DNA of 64,000 bases from Trebouxia sp. TZW2008 (GCA_002118135.1 BDIU01000132.1:111809-175808); one strand, 5' to 3'; counted from the stretch's first letter, positions 48,001 through 60,120 are shown. The notes: generated by a model from the letters alone, not told the origin. Numbers and translations are program-made.

Positions 48001-51000
48001 GAGCGTGTATCAAGTGCAAACAGTGCCGCCAAGGTGCCACGCCTAACCATTGTACTCCAGCTTCTGGTCTAGGATCACACTCTGCAGAATCAGAAGGTCC
48101 AGCTACAGGAACTACATAGTGCACTTGGTCGCCTTGTCTGTGCTCAGCAGGGCTAAGACAGGCAGTGAGCCCCAGAAGTGTACTACAACTGTGAGATTGT
48201 TCACCAAGCACAAGCAGAGTCACTGAGCTGCCGTGCATCACCATTGGAGTCCAGCTTCTAGTGCAGGATGACACTATCTTTCGACGCCAAGCTGGGTATC
48301 TGAGGGTAACACAGGGCGAATTGACTGCTTCGACTGTGCTCAGGTGTGCTGACAAAGCCAATGATGCTGTTTGATGGCAACAAACAGGCAAGCGAGCTTT
48401 ACTGAACGCCTGCTGAGCTGCGGAACTTTGAACCCTTGTGTACAGCTGCAAAACAAGATGGGCCCTTCATGAATCTATTGTGGTCTAGACCTCATTAAAA
48501 CCCTGATTACATCCTCGGACCTGTCTAATACGCATTGTAGTGATTGTAGCCATACTTATTACCAACGGAATGATGCAGGCCACGCCAGAATGACAGACAG
48601 CCAAGGATCCTCACCAATGGGACTGAAATGCCATAAAATCAGATTTCAGGCTGTGCAGATCTGAACACCGATGATGATGATGAGTGGCTGACCTGTAGTT
48701 GCAGAAAAGGAAGCCCAGGCGCAGCTTGACGGCTGCTGTATTCAGGTGGCCCCGCTCTGCTAGAAGCAGGGCAACTGGCAGGAGAGGAATGACGACGCAG
48801 CCCAGCACAATCAAAGGAGCGCCCAGTCCTGCAAAGAGACCAACAAGTCAGGCATGAGACTGAAGGTGCAGCATCACAGCTGTTGTGTCCGGGTAGCCTC
48901 GCTCTGCTAGAAATAAGGTGACTGGCAGGAGAGGGATGAGAACGCAGCCCAGCATAATCAGAGGAGCACCCAGAGCTGCAAACAGAAGCAAGTTAGGCGT
49001 TAGCTGAAGATGCAGCACCACAACTGCTGTGTTGAGGTTGCCCTGCTCTGCCGGAAGTAAGGCGCCTGGTAGGAGAGGAATGACGACGCAGCCCAGCGCA
49101 AACAGAGGAGTACCCAAGCCTGCAGACAGCATAGGAAAATCAAGCAGCTCTGACATAAACCCCACCCAACTGATCGCCATGCTCATTGAGGCAAAATGCA
49201 CAAACACCCTGACACCCTGAACCCTGCAGCCCAGCACAATCAGAGGAGCACCCAGGCCTTCATTGCTATTGTACACTGTATCTAGCCAGATCTACTAATG
49301 CAAACTGCAAGAAAACCCTGAAGCCCTGACGAATGTGGTCGATCAATATTTTCAGGGTTGTTGGAGACACTGTGCAGTCACAACTGGCGTGCAGCAATGC
49401 TAGGAGTCAGGCATAGGCTGAAGTAGACAAAAGCTGCACAGGCTGCAAGTAAATAGCATGTGACAGTGATGCTGTCTCCGAGAGTAAGAGGCAGGGTCCA
49501 CAGAGTGAGCATGCATCTTCTGCGTAATGCTTTTGTTCATGTTTAAGAAACAGATAGCGCTATGCATAATTGTTCCTTGCGGCTGACAGTCCAGCAGAGA
49601 AAGTCGTCCGTTGACAAAACAAACAACACTTGTGCACACCAAACACGCTGGTCACTTGATTTTCATGTGACAACACCTGACCTACAGACCACAGCACAGC
49701 ATGTATTGCTGCTGAATGACAGCAGCATTTTGCAAATCAACAGACAAATGCACAGACACGTGCTGAGACATCAAGCTGTATCCCTCTGATACTGACTCAG
49801 CTTGTGCTGGCGGCTTACCAGTAGCAAGCCTGAGATGCCATCCCTCAAAGCACTGAAATCTCATGTCTGCCACCCAGTAGCCACGCTCACTGGTCGCCTG
49901 CACACAAAGCACATGAATCCAAAGCAAAGGTCGTGGGTTCAAGTTCTAGTTCTGACAACACAAAGTCTCTGAGATGAAGGGAAAGCCATGCATAGCAGTT
50001 GCCTGCTGCCCAGAAAGCACAAGAGCTGCAACAAAAGGTCATGGGTTCAAGTCCTGCCTCTCTGGTGCAGCAAAGTTTCTGGTATGTACAAACAACCGTC
50101 GGGAATGTATGCAGTTGCTGTTGGTGAGCTGTTGCAGCATTGAGACTGTCGTAGTACTCGTAAAGGTCTGGGAGCTGCACTAACACACAAACAAACTACT
50201 CTGTTGCTCCCACCTTGATGACACCAGGGTCCAGCTGGCCAGTTGAAAAGTGGTCATTGTGGCAGTAGGCAAAAGTTACAGGATCCTTGTTAGCAGGCTT
50301 AGGTCATGCCAAGTTGCTTCATGGTCATGCTTAGACGCACAACTAGTTAATTTTGTTTCTCACCTGGATGAACTCAGGGTATAGCTGGCCAGGTAATAGG
50401 TGGTCAATACGGAAGCAGGAAAACAGGCTCAGGATGGTTGTCAACAGACTTGGGTAGTAGTAGAACAGGACAGATAGGAAGGTGACCAGCATGCGGCTCC
50501 TCAGTTGGATCAGCCGAGTTTGCCAAAGACTAAGGCTATGCAGGTAAGACGGCATGACAGCTGTCGCTTGTCTGGGAGTAGTGGCTGCTAGTGAAGGTTG
50601 TTTCAATGTGCTGGCCCACCTACATGGAATGCAAAGTCGTCAGCACATGCCATAGGTTGGCTGTGAGCTGTCTTGTAGTTTATGTGACAGAGGCCACACA
50701 ACTAGGACAGCATTGTAGCTGTTGTTTGTCTGAAAATTATGGCGGTCAATAGCTGATGCCATGTGCTGGCCCACCTTAAGAAAAGATCACAGCATCATGA
50801 AACAGCATACATCTGCTTGAGCACAAATGCAATGCAGGCAGCCAATGACAGTGAATCATTTGTAAAGATCCTGGCCTTGAAGTCATCAGGTTACGCTGCA
50901 GCATGTTGTTTCCCAGAAGGTTGGCAGACACAAGAACAGTGCCACTCACAGTCATATCAGCCAGGATTTCATGCTTGTGGGTGGCACAGGGCGCTCACCA

Positions 51001-54000
51001 GATGATCTGGAGCAGCAGCATGAGCACAAGGACAATGGGCGGAACAAAGAGGTGCACCAGGATCCTCTGCAGGGCTGTGTTGTGGCCTGCTGACAGCAGG
51101 CAGTCTGTGGACAGGCTGCCACTGGTGACTGTGGAGAAAGCAAAGTTGGCTGCACTGAAAACCCAATGCATAGCCCTGGGCGTGGGAATGTTGACGCCTG
51201 CTAACAGGGTGATGTACTGCAGCCACTGCTGAGCAGCCTGCAAAGCAGCATTCCTGTTATTTGTCAATGTTTAAGTACAAGTCACATGTTGCCACTGGTC
51301 GCGCTGGAGAATGTAAAGTTAGCTGCGCAAAAGACCCAGTGCATGGTCCAAGGTGTAGGGATGTTGATGCCCGTTCGAAGCATGATGTACTGCAACCACT
51401 GCTGAGCAGCCTGCACAACAGCCCATATGAATGTTACCAGGTGAGGCAATGAAATGCTAAGCAGAAATTGACATGTTCACTCACAGATGACAGCAAGCAG
51501 TCAGTGGATAGGACTGCTGAGCAGTCTGCACCACAGCCCATGACCAACGTCATCGTTGCAGTTATCATGTGAATGCTTGCTAGCGGGGTCGCATGACCCT
51601 GTTAGGTGCATACAGCCTGCATTAAGCCACTTGTTGAGCAAAAACCAACAGGCAGAACAAAACTCAATGCATGGCTCAAGCACAATTGCATATGACTGCA
51701 GTGCTCTCAGCTGCACAACATATGCGCAAAAGGGCCAACATGAAAGACAGTCTCGCTTTCGTGAAACCTGAGACTCGTGCAGCTCTTGGCTTGCGCTCAG
51801 CGCTCTCTGCTTCTCTAGCATCCTTACTGACGTCATCAACGCCATTGCAACCGATACTGTTTTCATGCTTACAGATGCATCGCTTCATGTCAATATAGCC
51901 AGCACGCAAGAAGGTAGCAAAACCTTGCCTTCAGAAACTCTGAGACCCGTGCTGGTCTTGTTTTGCCCTCAACATTGTCCGCTTCTCCAGCATCCTCCAT
52001 GTTCTGTCTGAGGGTGACGTGAATGGTGAAGGTCAGCCACAGCATTACCAGCACTGTGCTTGCAATGTAAGTCAGCACAATCGTGCTTGCCTTCCTGCGG
52101 GGTAGACATAGACTCTGAGGATAGACATAGACTCTGCAAGTAGAGAGCACTTGACAATGTGAGGATTGGAAAACATGCATGAGGTCAATTGCAGGCACAA
52201 AGGACCACAGCAAAGAAACATACACATCTGACAAGCTGCATGCTCAGATTCTCAATGTAGCTGTATGCCTTCAGCAGACAAAAGTCATGCCTCCAACAGC
52301 AGAACAATCTGCATTGCCATACTCACAGCTGCGTGACAAAAACAGCACATGAAGATATACCGAGCATGACAGGTCATGAACCAACATGTTTGCAGCAAAT
52401 CAGCAGAGTATGTAGCATGCATGAGTAAAGCGTGCCTGCAGGGTTTGCACTGTAGGGTTCCTGTTCTCCCATATCTGTCCTGACCAGGCGGGGCATTGTG
52501 CAGAGTGCACAGCGAGCACACTGGCCCATAGTAACCTTCCTTGCACATCTTCATCATGTACGAGTTGGGGTCATCAGCATCCATGGCCCTTGTCATGTTG
52601 CAAACCCCTGGAAACTGCAGTGACAACCATAGTGTAAAGCAACACCACACTAGAGTATATTCTTGTACATCTTCATCATGTATGAATTGGTTTCATTGAC
52701 ATCCATGGCCCTTGTCATGTTGCAAAGCCCTGGGAACTACAACAACAATCGCACCAGTCAGCATTGCATTCAAGCTTCAAGAATATGGAAGGAAGCCTGC
52801 TATGACGTAATGTTGCAAGTCTATGGGAGCTGCAGTAACAATCATACCAGCTCAGGGCACAGCACAGCACTCAACTGCACGCATAGCACAGCACAGCCAC
52901 ATAGACACAAATCCCTACCTCCTTGCAGGCAAGCAAGACAGTATGGTCACCTGCACTTGCTTGCGCGTTGGGGCAGCCCATGATGCTGGTGGACTGCAGG
53001 TTAGACTGCACCCTCAGGGGTCCTAAGTGCACTTTCTCCAAAACACTAGGCTCCCTCTGGGCTCAAGGGCCTCACAGGGGTCACAGCACAGCACAGCACA
53101 GCACAGCACAGCACAGCACAGCACAGCACAGCACAGCACAGCACAGCATCAATGGCTTATGCTTGTAGCTCACCTGCTTGCAGGCCAGCAAACTGGTACA
53201 GCTGCCTACGCATGTTTCCCCATTACGGCAAGGCACGATGCTAATGGACTCAGCAAGCACAGATGTCGAGACTTGACACGCACCTGTTTGCAATCCAACA
53301 AGATAGTGCGGTTGCCTCCACACGCCTCAGCATTAGGGCAGTTCACAATGCTTGTGGACCGAGGGTCTGACTGCCACTTGCCCTGGGGGGGTATGAAGGC
53401 TTCCCCGCCAAAGCACTGGGCCCCCTCTGGACAAGGGTCACAGCTGTGGTTCTTGGGATTCAGGGAGAAGGTTGAAGGGAGGCAGGTTGAGCAGACGGGC
53501 TGTGACAGCTCACGGTATTCGCCCGACGTGCATGCCTGAATTGTGATGAGCTTGTTTGCACCTGGAACCTGCAGATGCGCAACTACGCAACATTCAGTAG
53601 TGAAACTATGTCATGATGATTGTTCTACTGTGTTGGAAGCTGGTAGGGTGAATGAATTTACAGAGCTTCAATTGAGGCCAACATGCATACATATAAGGAA
53701 AGTTGTTGAGCAGCTGACATCTGCCGCAATGCAGCAAAAGGCCACCCAGCATGCAGTTTTGTTCTTTTTGATGAAGCTGTGCAGGGCTTGACGAAAGAGC
53801 AAAGGTGACATACAAATGCATGTTGCTATGTCTGCTGTGCCAGATTTGGCATTGATGCATGCAGCTGGTACAATCATTCAGTCAATTAGCCACTCAAGTG
53901 ATCAACAAGAGACGTCTCATGCACAGAGCATAATCAAATATGCAAAGAAAATAGAACCCTCACCAAGGGGAAAGCTGGCAGTGTTACTGTCATGTTGTAG

Positions 54001-57000
54001 ATCCAGGGCTCAGCAACAATCAAGACTTGTGACATGTTGATCATTCCATGAACATCAGCGTTGCCAGTAGTTTCACCAGGCAGGGAAGGATTGGGCAGAC
54101 TGGCCGGCGGATTGAGTGTAGCGTTGGCACCCACAGACGCCCTAAGAAGCTTTTGAGCGTCTGGTGAAACCCCTGCAAGAGGCCAGATGCAAGTGACAGG
54201 ACGGCCTGGCATCAATGCAAGAGAGAAATGGCCTAACATCAATGAGAACTTAGGACGTATCAAGCTGCTTAGCAATGTCAGCAGTCAGTAGCTTCACTGG
54301 GCAGGGAAGGATTGGGCAGACCAGCTGGTGGATTGAACGTAGCATTGGCGCCCACAAATGCTCAGCAGCCTTTGAGCATCTGGGGCAACACCTGCAGACA
54401 GACAATTGGCCTACTGTCCACACAGCATACCAAAAGCATTGTGTTTTGTGACCCTGCTAGGTGCATACATCAGGCAAACCTGTGATAACATTTGTCATTG
54501 CTAAGTGTGCATGTTAAGGCATCACCTGTCAAGCAAGATTTCTGATGTGTCACCTCTTGCATGCTGACGTTGAGTTGCTCAATGTGCAGGCACAACTTCA
54601 GCATGCTAAGCGTCATGATGCAAGCAAAATGGGATAAGTCTACATACCTATGGTGACGTTTTGCCCAGCTATATCCATGACCCAAGCAATCAGGTCCAAG
54701 GGAGAGGTGCCATCGCTGGTGTAGGTGACATTGTAAGGCTCATTGAGGACAATTGTAGCAGGAGAGTATGCCATCACAGCACCGTACCTATGCAGACACA
54801 GCGTAACGTGAACAGCTATCTGTGCATGTATTGCGACACGCCAATAGAGCAACAGCCTATGCGTGCATGGCATAGTGCGCGATCACATCACCAGACCTGT
54901 GCAGGCACATGATCAGTATAAACATGTACATGCTGTCTAGTTGGCTTCTCTGACCTTGCTAGGAACATACCAAGGTACAAACTGACTTCAGCGCATCACT
55001 ATCCGTGTCATCACACATCCAGCGATGAAGCAATCAACAGCACACGAAATGCTGTCAATTCTTTCATCATGAGTGTGTCTGCACAAGTAAGTGGTGACCC
55101 GTGAATTCAATTTCTTTTGGTCATGCAAACCGCAGTGAGTACTAAATGGCAACATGGCAAGCAGAACAATGATCTGTACAGTAGCTCAAGCCCATCAGTC
55201 ACACGGAAATGCCAACAAAGCAACACGCAATGAGTCGTCATGATGTTGACATACCAACTGGCGTTACTGTCAGCTGCAAACATGATGTAATTAGATGCAG
55301 CAGTGCAGCAGGCGTGCATTATAAGGAGGCAACAATGGCAAAGGTGGGTGCTGAGTTTGCTACTGAGGGCATGTTCAGCGCCGTAAATTGATCTCTGACA
55401 GCAGTGCCAGTAATACAAACAACAAAGATGGTTCTGTTACTGGTGTCAGTTTCGATATGATTGCTCATCATCATGACCACAGCAGCAGCAACAGCAGCAT
55501 CAACAAAGACAGTGGCGGTGACACTGTTCAGAGGGACAGTGCTCACCCTGTGGCATTTACTAAGTTGCCTTGCCAGGCTGGGGATTCGCAGCCAGTCCTG
55601 TTTTCCCTTGGCAGGCCAAAGGGACAGATGATGCTCAGACTGGCCATGTCTGTGGCATACTTTGGCGGCAGCAGCAGCAGCAGCGACAATGATGATGAAA
55701 CCAGTGCTCACCCTGTGGCATTTACACTGTTGCCTTGGCAAGCTGGAGCCTCACAGCCAGGCTTATTGTCCCTTGGCAGGCCAGAGGGGCACATCATGCT
55801 CAGCTTGGCCATGTCTGTGGCATACACTAGCAGCAGCAACAATGACTGTGATAACAAGACTGCAGGTAGATGCTCACCCTGTGGCATTAACGTTGTTGCC
55901 TTGCCGGGGTGGCCCTCACAGCCTGTCACATTGTCCCTTGGGAGGCCAGAGGGACATTATGCTCAGGTTGGCCATGTCTGTGGCATACACTAGCAGCAGC
56001 AACAATGATTGTGATGGCAAGACTACAGATAGATGCTCACCCTGTGGTGTTCACGCTGTTCCCTTGCCAAGCTGGGGCCTCACAGCCCGTCACATTGTCC
56101 CTTGGCAGACCAGAGGGGCAAATCATGCTCAGACTGGCCATGTCTGTGGCATACACAGCTCCTCCAGCAGAAGAGGCGTAGTTGTTGATGAAGGAATCGT
56201 TGGTGGACCTGACCACTGAGCAGCTGCCTACTGGAGGGATGAGGGCTGCCCACATGTACACATTCACGGGCTCCCCACCTGCATGCATCACAAGATGATT
56301 CTGAGACCAATCACCTGTCTCAAACTTGCTTTCAAAATGATGTGCATGCATCACTGAGCAGGCGCGCACTGGAGGCTTGACGCCTGCCCACGTGTATACA
56401 TTCACAGGTTCCCCGCCTGCATGCATACCAAGATTCCGCTCACCCTGAAACTAGCTGTTTACATGAGATGTTTACATGAGGTAGTGGAAACACATACATT
56501 CTGGCACAGGTCTTAGTATTCTAAATGTGGGTGGAATCTTGTCTCAGACACAGATGTGCAGCGCATGTCCCTGAATCGCACATACATCCTTAGACTGATG
56601 CTGGCTTTTGGCTGCAGGTTGCATTTGTCCATTGTCAAGTCAGCATCAAGGCCTTGATTTGATGCCGTCATCAGCATGCAGTTCTGCAGCAGCTCATGCT
56701 GACAGCAGTTGAGCTGCGCTTGACCGGATGATTGTGAGTTCAAACCAGCACAACAGCTGAAGGCATCCCACCAGAAAGTTGTTTTTCAGTTCAATGCATT
56801 GAGCAAGCGCAATGGCCCGCAATGGCCCCCAAAAAGGTTAAACTGTTAAGCTTGAGTAGGCTAAAAAGAAGAAGCTAATTGGGCTCACATCCACAAGCGC
56901 ACTTGCAATATCTGGGGGCAAATGAATGGCATGCTGACCTGTATACAGGCTCTAATCAGCTCATGCACTGATAACGTCTGTAATCAGCTGCCTGTGAAGA

Positions 57001-60000
57001 CGTAGGTTGCTGTAGAACTGATCAAAGACACGATCTGTGCACAAGCTAATTAGAGCCTGGTATGCAGTTCTGCAAGCCATTCACTTGGTGCTGAAGGAAC
57101 ATTGTCACTCCTGTAATGACGCAAGGATGCTGTGCAGCTGATGAAAGACGTGATCAGTGCATGAGCTGATCAGAGCCTGTCTTCGATCCTGCAATCAAGC
57201 CTGACAAGTAAGGGTATGACAATGCTGCGCTGCTGCATGTAAGGCTTGTGGCAACCCATACCTGGAGGAAAGCATTCATAGTTGTACGCTAGGGCGCCGC
57301 CAAAGCCTGTAGCATTGTTCTGTTGAAAGATGCTGCTGTTGATCAGGGTCACCCCTCCATCCAGGTACAGGGCGCCCCCACCCCCTGAGGCTGTTACATT
57401 GGCAGCATTGCCCACAAAAGTGCTATTGGTGATGTTACTCTGTGTCACACTGCTTGTGCCCAAACCGGACACATACACAGCTCCACCTTTTGCAGCCCTA
57501 CATGTAACACACAATGCTTTGAATCAGCTGCTTCCTGCATGCTGGCTTATGAATTGTTTGCACACACCATTGGCAAGGAACGCACTGTTGGTGATGTTGC
57601 TCTGCGTCACACTGCTTGTGTCCAGACCAGTTACTTACACAGCAACACCTTTTGCAGCCCTGCATGCAATACACATCATGTTGAATCACCTTAATTCATG
57701 CATGCTGGCTCATGACTCGTCAGTACACAGCATTGCCCAGGAAAGTGCTGTTGGCAATGTTGCTTTGCGTCATGCTGCTTGTGCACAAGCCAGATACAAA
57801 CACAGCCCCTCATTTGGCAGCCCTGTATGCAAGTTGCATCGCCTTTGATGACATGGACTGCTGACCCAAAAATTGTGCATGCACAGAAGGTGAAGCCACA
57901 CATGTGCAATCATTACAAAGCTTGCTTGCATGCATGCCATGACACTTTGCTGCATGCATGTTGTCAGAAATGTGATTGTAAAGTGCATCAGCCTTGGTGC
58001 TTGCATGTGGCAGCAAGGAAAGTAACATCAGACATCAGCAACGGCAAAATTGGCATGGATCTTACCAGTTGCCAGTGTACTGAGTGCCATTCAAGGTGAG
58101 TGCCCTGGTGCTCACAGTGTAGCACCCTCCACCAGACATGCCAGCTTGGTTTCCCTCCAGGCTCACCCCCAGTTGCATAGTCATGAAGAGGCAGTTGACA
58201 CAAGCTGCTCCTCCGCCGTTGGCGACTGCAGTGTTGCCTTCAATGCGAGTTGAGTTGGTGATAGTGATCTGAGCTGAGTCTGTGCCATAGACTCCGCCGC
58301 CGTCTTGTGCTTTGTTGCCGGTGATTGTGGTCTCTCCAATTGCCAGACCCCCAAAGTGCAGGTTGTTGACTGAGGCGATGGCTCCCCCGCCCTGAGTTGC
58401 TGTGTTGTTGTGGAACTGGCCTCTCCAGATGATGGTACCCAGGCAGGTGTCAAGAAGAACGGCGCCACCTTGATACGCCATGTTGCCCTCAAAGCGTAGG
58501 TCAACCAGAATCGCTGAGCGGGTTGACTTCATGCTCAATCCTGCTCCCCCACGTAAGTAAGTGGCCATGTCTTTGGTGTCTAAGGGCTGTAGAAAAGAGG
58601 AGTCAACATTGCGGGTGAATGTGGTGTTCCTAATATCTATGGATAGAGTCCAACCCAGAATAGGAGATTCGTTGGTGAACTTGTCCAGGAAAGCTTCACC
58701 ATTGTCGGTCACGGTACTGATGTTGAACAGTGGTGCATATGGTTGGTCGAGGTTGGTACATTCGCCCTGTGTGTCATCAATGGCTAGAGCAACACCCAAA
58801 TTGTCCTCAAAAGTGTTGTTCATCATTCCTACACACTGGCATTCCATGGCGTTGACTATGGAGGCACCTGGTGAGGCTGATGCATTGTTCCCAACAAACT
58901 TGGTATTCACAACGAAAAGGTATGTTGCGCGCATCTGATACCCTGTCACATACATTGCAGCGCCATCACCAGGAGTGTCCAGATGGTATATGGCTGAGTT
59001 TGCTTCAAAATGGCAACCGTCAACTGCAAGATAGGATGATTCCCAAGCGCTGATTGCACCGCCCTGGTACCCAACATTGCCAAAGAAAGTGGTATTCTTA
59101 AACACTAGTGTGGCATTGTTGGCAGGCTGAGCATAAAAGGCGGCATTGAACCCAGCAGTATTGTTGGCAAACAGACAATTCACAAACCAGGCATCTGAGT
59201 TATCGCCATCAAGCAAAATAGCAGCCCCGTTGACACCATTTGTGTTGTTGATGAAATGGGAATCTGTGATGTCAGAGGCTGCACTTTTGAGTCGCAGAGC
59301 ACCAGCATGGTTGTTGGGAGCAGCGTTGTTGCTGAAGTTGCAGTTATGGATCCCCAGCCAGTTGCCGTTTGTGTTGTCAACGTACATCGCACCCCCTTCA
59401 TAGCCGTTACCATTCAAGTGTGAAAACTGTGTGGTTGAAACATTGGCATAGCTGTACGTGATGCTGAGCCCCCTGATGCCATCTGTGAAGCTTGAGTGCT
59501 CAATGACTAATCCAGGGATTACGCCGTCGCCCTGAGAGAGGGTGACATTCAAAAGCTGTTTGACTGCGGTGCATCTCGTGCTTCTGAAATCGGTGAATGT
59601 CACAAAGGGGCACCACTCAAATCTGAGGATGTCGTTCAAGGTAGTATTGATGTCTGAGACTCTGGCGCCAGCAAAGGTGATGTTGGCTTGCTGAAAGAAG
59701 ATCAGTGTGTCAGTGCGACCCGGGGGCAGCTGCTGAGCTTTGACACCTGCAATAGAGGGTTTGGTTGTTTTCATTGGTGGCAAAGAGGCATTGGGATCAG
59801 TGAATAGCAAGAGAGTCATTGGGGCTAGAAAGTAGAGACCCCGATGTGCTGCAGACAGAGTGTGCACGTGGTGCACGCTTAAACGCGGTCACTGCTGCTG
59901 TCTCACCAGTCAAGGACCGGTTCGTTAGTTGGGAGCTAATTCCAACTGGTAGTTCGGTGCCGACGTCGCCCTTTTCAGCCGCGCAATGCAGCCCAAAACG

Positions 60001-60120
60001 TGCTAGCGTCAAGTTCGCGGAATGATCGGGGTCTCCATCCAACGTCAGGCCACAAGACCAAGCTTGTGCCATAGGAATGATACACAGGCACACTGTGGCA
60101 GCGACCTTGAGCATCCACAT
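45092..60120 (-). CDS. Giant Pmp-like beta-helix surface protein with Cys-rich modules and membrane helices
   Basis: Fifteen exons in transcript order: 59907-60120, 58066-59848, 57262-57497, 56041-56278, 54648-54787, 53964-54172, 53284-53568, 52436-52614, 51929-52094, 50999-51237, 50364-50619, 49819-49897, 48693-48828, 47330-47516, 45092-45535. All phases agree and give 1596 residues. A signal peptide (MWMLKVAATVCLCIIPMAQA) leads into a right-handed beta-helix up to about residue 825 with Pmp-type GGAI/GGAMY and FxxN repeats and many N-glycosylation sites. Two Cys-rich modules follow (about 955-1035 CPEGAQCFGG; 1038-1094 CKEGYYGPVCSLC), like those near the membrane in other algal Pmp-like proteins. 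About eight hydrophobic helices (1098-1490) precede a cytoplasmic Ser/Arg-rich tail. I infer a cell-surface adhesion or receptor-like role. Introns 8 and 9 use GC donors. Confidence 0.9.
45600..46330 (-). repeat. Array of four copies of the terminal exon (exon 15) of the surface-protein gene
   Basis: Acceptor-proximal halves of exon 15 recur with starts at about 45729, 45925, 46119 and 46309, against the functional start at 45535. Steps are 194, 196, 194 and 190 bp. The first three keep CTGCAG|GTG, and the fourth is more diverged with GTGCAG. The first and third keep an open frame through the membrane helix equivalent (SNVISTVGSS in the first) and end in an in-frame TAA after FLTAD. The second is frameshifted. 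Confidence 0.93.
46440..47280 (-). repeat. Donor-half copies of surface-protein exon 14
   Basis: The exon end (HPLDQWEPQLIQ, then GTGTGC) recurs as clear diverged copies at about 47161-47275 and 46870-46990, and as weaker ones near 46720-46765 and 46455-46480. Copies keep the CATCCTCTGGAYCRATGGGA and CAGCTCATTCAG|GTGTGG signature. Downstream of the exon in the transcript. Confidence 0.85.
47690..48290 (-). repeat. Acceptor-half copies of surface-protein exon 14
   Basis: Degenerate copies of GGGAGAGCGTGGTTCTGGTGCAAACCCTAGG lie at about 47715-47755 (AGAGAGCAGTGTTGGTGCAGACTATGAGG), 47955-48000 (GGAGTGTGGTGTTGTTCCACACTCTGGG) and, weaker, near 48165-48240. They lie upstream of the exon in the transcript and are too decayed to code. 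Confidence 0.7.
48850..49262 (-). repeat. Three copies of surface-protein exon 13 in one open frame
   Basis: The GLGAPLIVLGCVVIPLLPVALLLAE exon (48693-48828) has upstream copies starting at about 48975, 49119 and 49257, steps of 147, 144 and 138 bp. A single minus-strand frame (48848-49276, 142 codons) reads through all three. None ends with the exon donor. Confidence 0.9.
49920..50065 (+). repeat. Two tRNA-like B-box segments, tandem
   Basis: AAAGGTCGTGGGTTCAAGTT (49927-49946) and AAAGGTCATGGGTTCAAGTC (50034-50053) each contain a GGTTCAAG B-box-like core within a longer shared stretch (AAAGCACA upstream, CAAAGT.TCTG downstream). No acceptor stem or anticodon arm can be folded, so they are not tRNA genes. 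A SINE tail is possible. Confidence 0.45.
50205..50262 (-). repeat. Donor-half copy of surface-protein exon 11
   Basis: Minus-strand AATGACCACTTTTCAACTGGCCAGCTGGACCCTGGTGTCATCAAG|GTGGGA resembles the exon end TATTGACCACCTATTACCTGGCCAGCTATACCC...ATCCAG|GTGAGA at 50364-50420. It lies downstream in the transcript. Confidence 0.8.
51283..51545 (-). repeat. Copies of surface-protein exon 10 start
   Basis: About 51283-51412 repeats the acceptor and first 125 bases of exon 10 (minus-strand GCAGGCTGCTCAGCAGTGG, then TGCAGTACATCA). A shorter piece lies at about 51505-51545, and a trace (CAATGCATGGCTC) lies near 51664. Confidence 0.85.
51745..51850 (-). repeat. Partial copy of surface-protein exon 9
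   Basis: Minus-strand GATGCTAGAGAAGCAGAGAGCGCTGAG...AAGCCAAGAGCTGCACGAGTCTCAGG resembles the exon end at 51935-52010. Downstream of the exon, donor side. Confidence 0.85.
52660..52745 (-). repeat. Partial copy of surface-protein exon 8
   Basis: Minus-strand CCAGGGCTTTGCAACATGAC, AAGGGCCATGGATG and TACATGATGAAGATGTACAAG match the exon start at 52614. Upstream, acceptor side. Confidence 0.92.
52925..53260 (-). repeat. Two donor-half copies of surface-protein exon 7 flanking a pentanucleotide tract
   Basis: About 53165-53260 and 52925-53075 resemble 53284-53460 of exon 7. Shared signatures are the minus-strand AGCATYRTG and CAAG donor ends and, in the second copy, the TGACCCCTGTGAGG and CCCAGAGGGAGCC segment. 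The (AGCAC)n tract lies between them. Confidence 0.8.
53082..53148 (+). repeat. (CACAG)n pentanucleotide tract
   Basis: About 13 near-perfect CACAG/AGCAC units, the longest of the pentamer tracts in the window. Confidence 0.97.
54290..54395 (-). repeat. Copy of surface-protein exon 6 start
   Basis: Minus-strand CAGGTGTTGCCCCAGATGCTCAAAGGCTGCTGAG ... CTGCCCAATCCTTCCCTGCC aligns with the exon at 54172 (CAGGGGTTTCACCAGACGCTCAAAAGCTTCTTAG). It is about 220 bp upstream and frameshifted. Confidence 0.92.
55540..56000 (-). repeat. Three donor-half copies of surface-protein exon 4
   Basis: Copies of TATGCCACAGACATGGCC...TGCCACAGGGTGAGC end at about 55878, 55712 and 55547, against 56041 for the exon: steps of 163, 166 and 165 bp. 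The first two are preceded by GCTGCTAG-type acceptors and all keep GTGAGC donors, but the entry phase is wrong and stops arise, so they cannot be spliced in productively. Confidence 0.93.
57555..57830 (-). repeat. Two acceptor-half copies of surface-protein exon 3
   Basis: The exon start (GGCTGCAAAAGGTGGAGCTGTGTATGTGTCCGG at 57497) recurs at about 57660 (GGCTGCAAAAGGTGTTGCTGTGTAAGTAACTGG) and 57824 (GGCTGCCAAATGAGGGGCTGTGTTTGTATCTGG). Steps are about 163 bp each. In-frame stops break both. Confidence 0.92.

Noticed and set aside
49920..50065. tRNA genes
   Set aside because: Only B-box-like cores; no cloverleaf could be folded.
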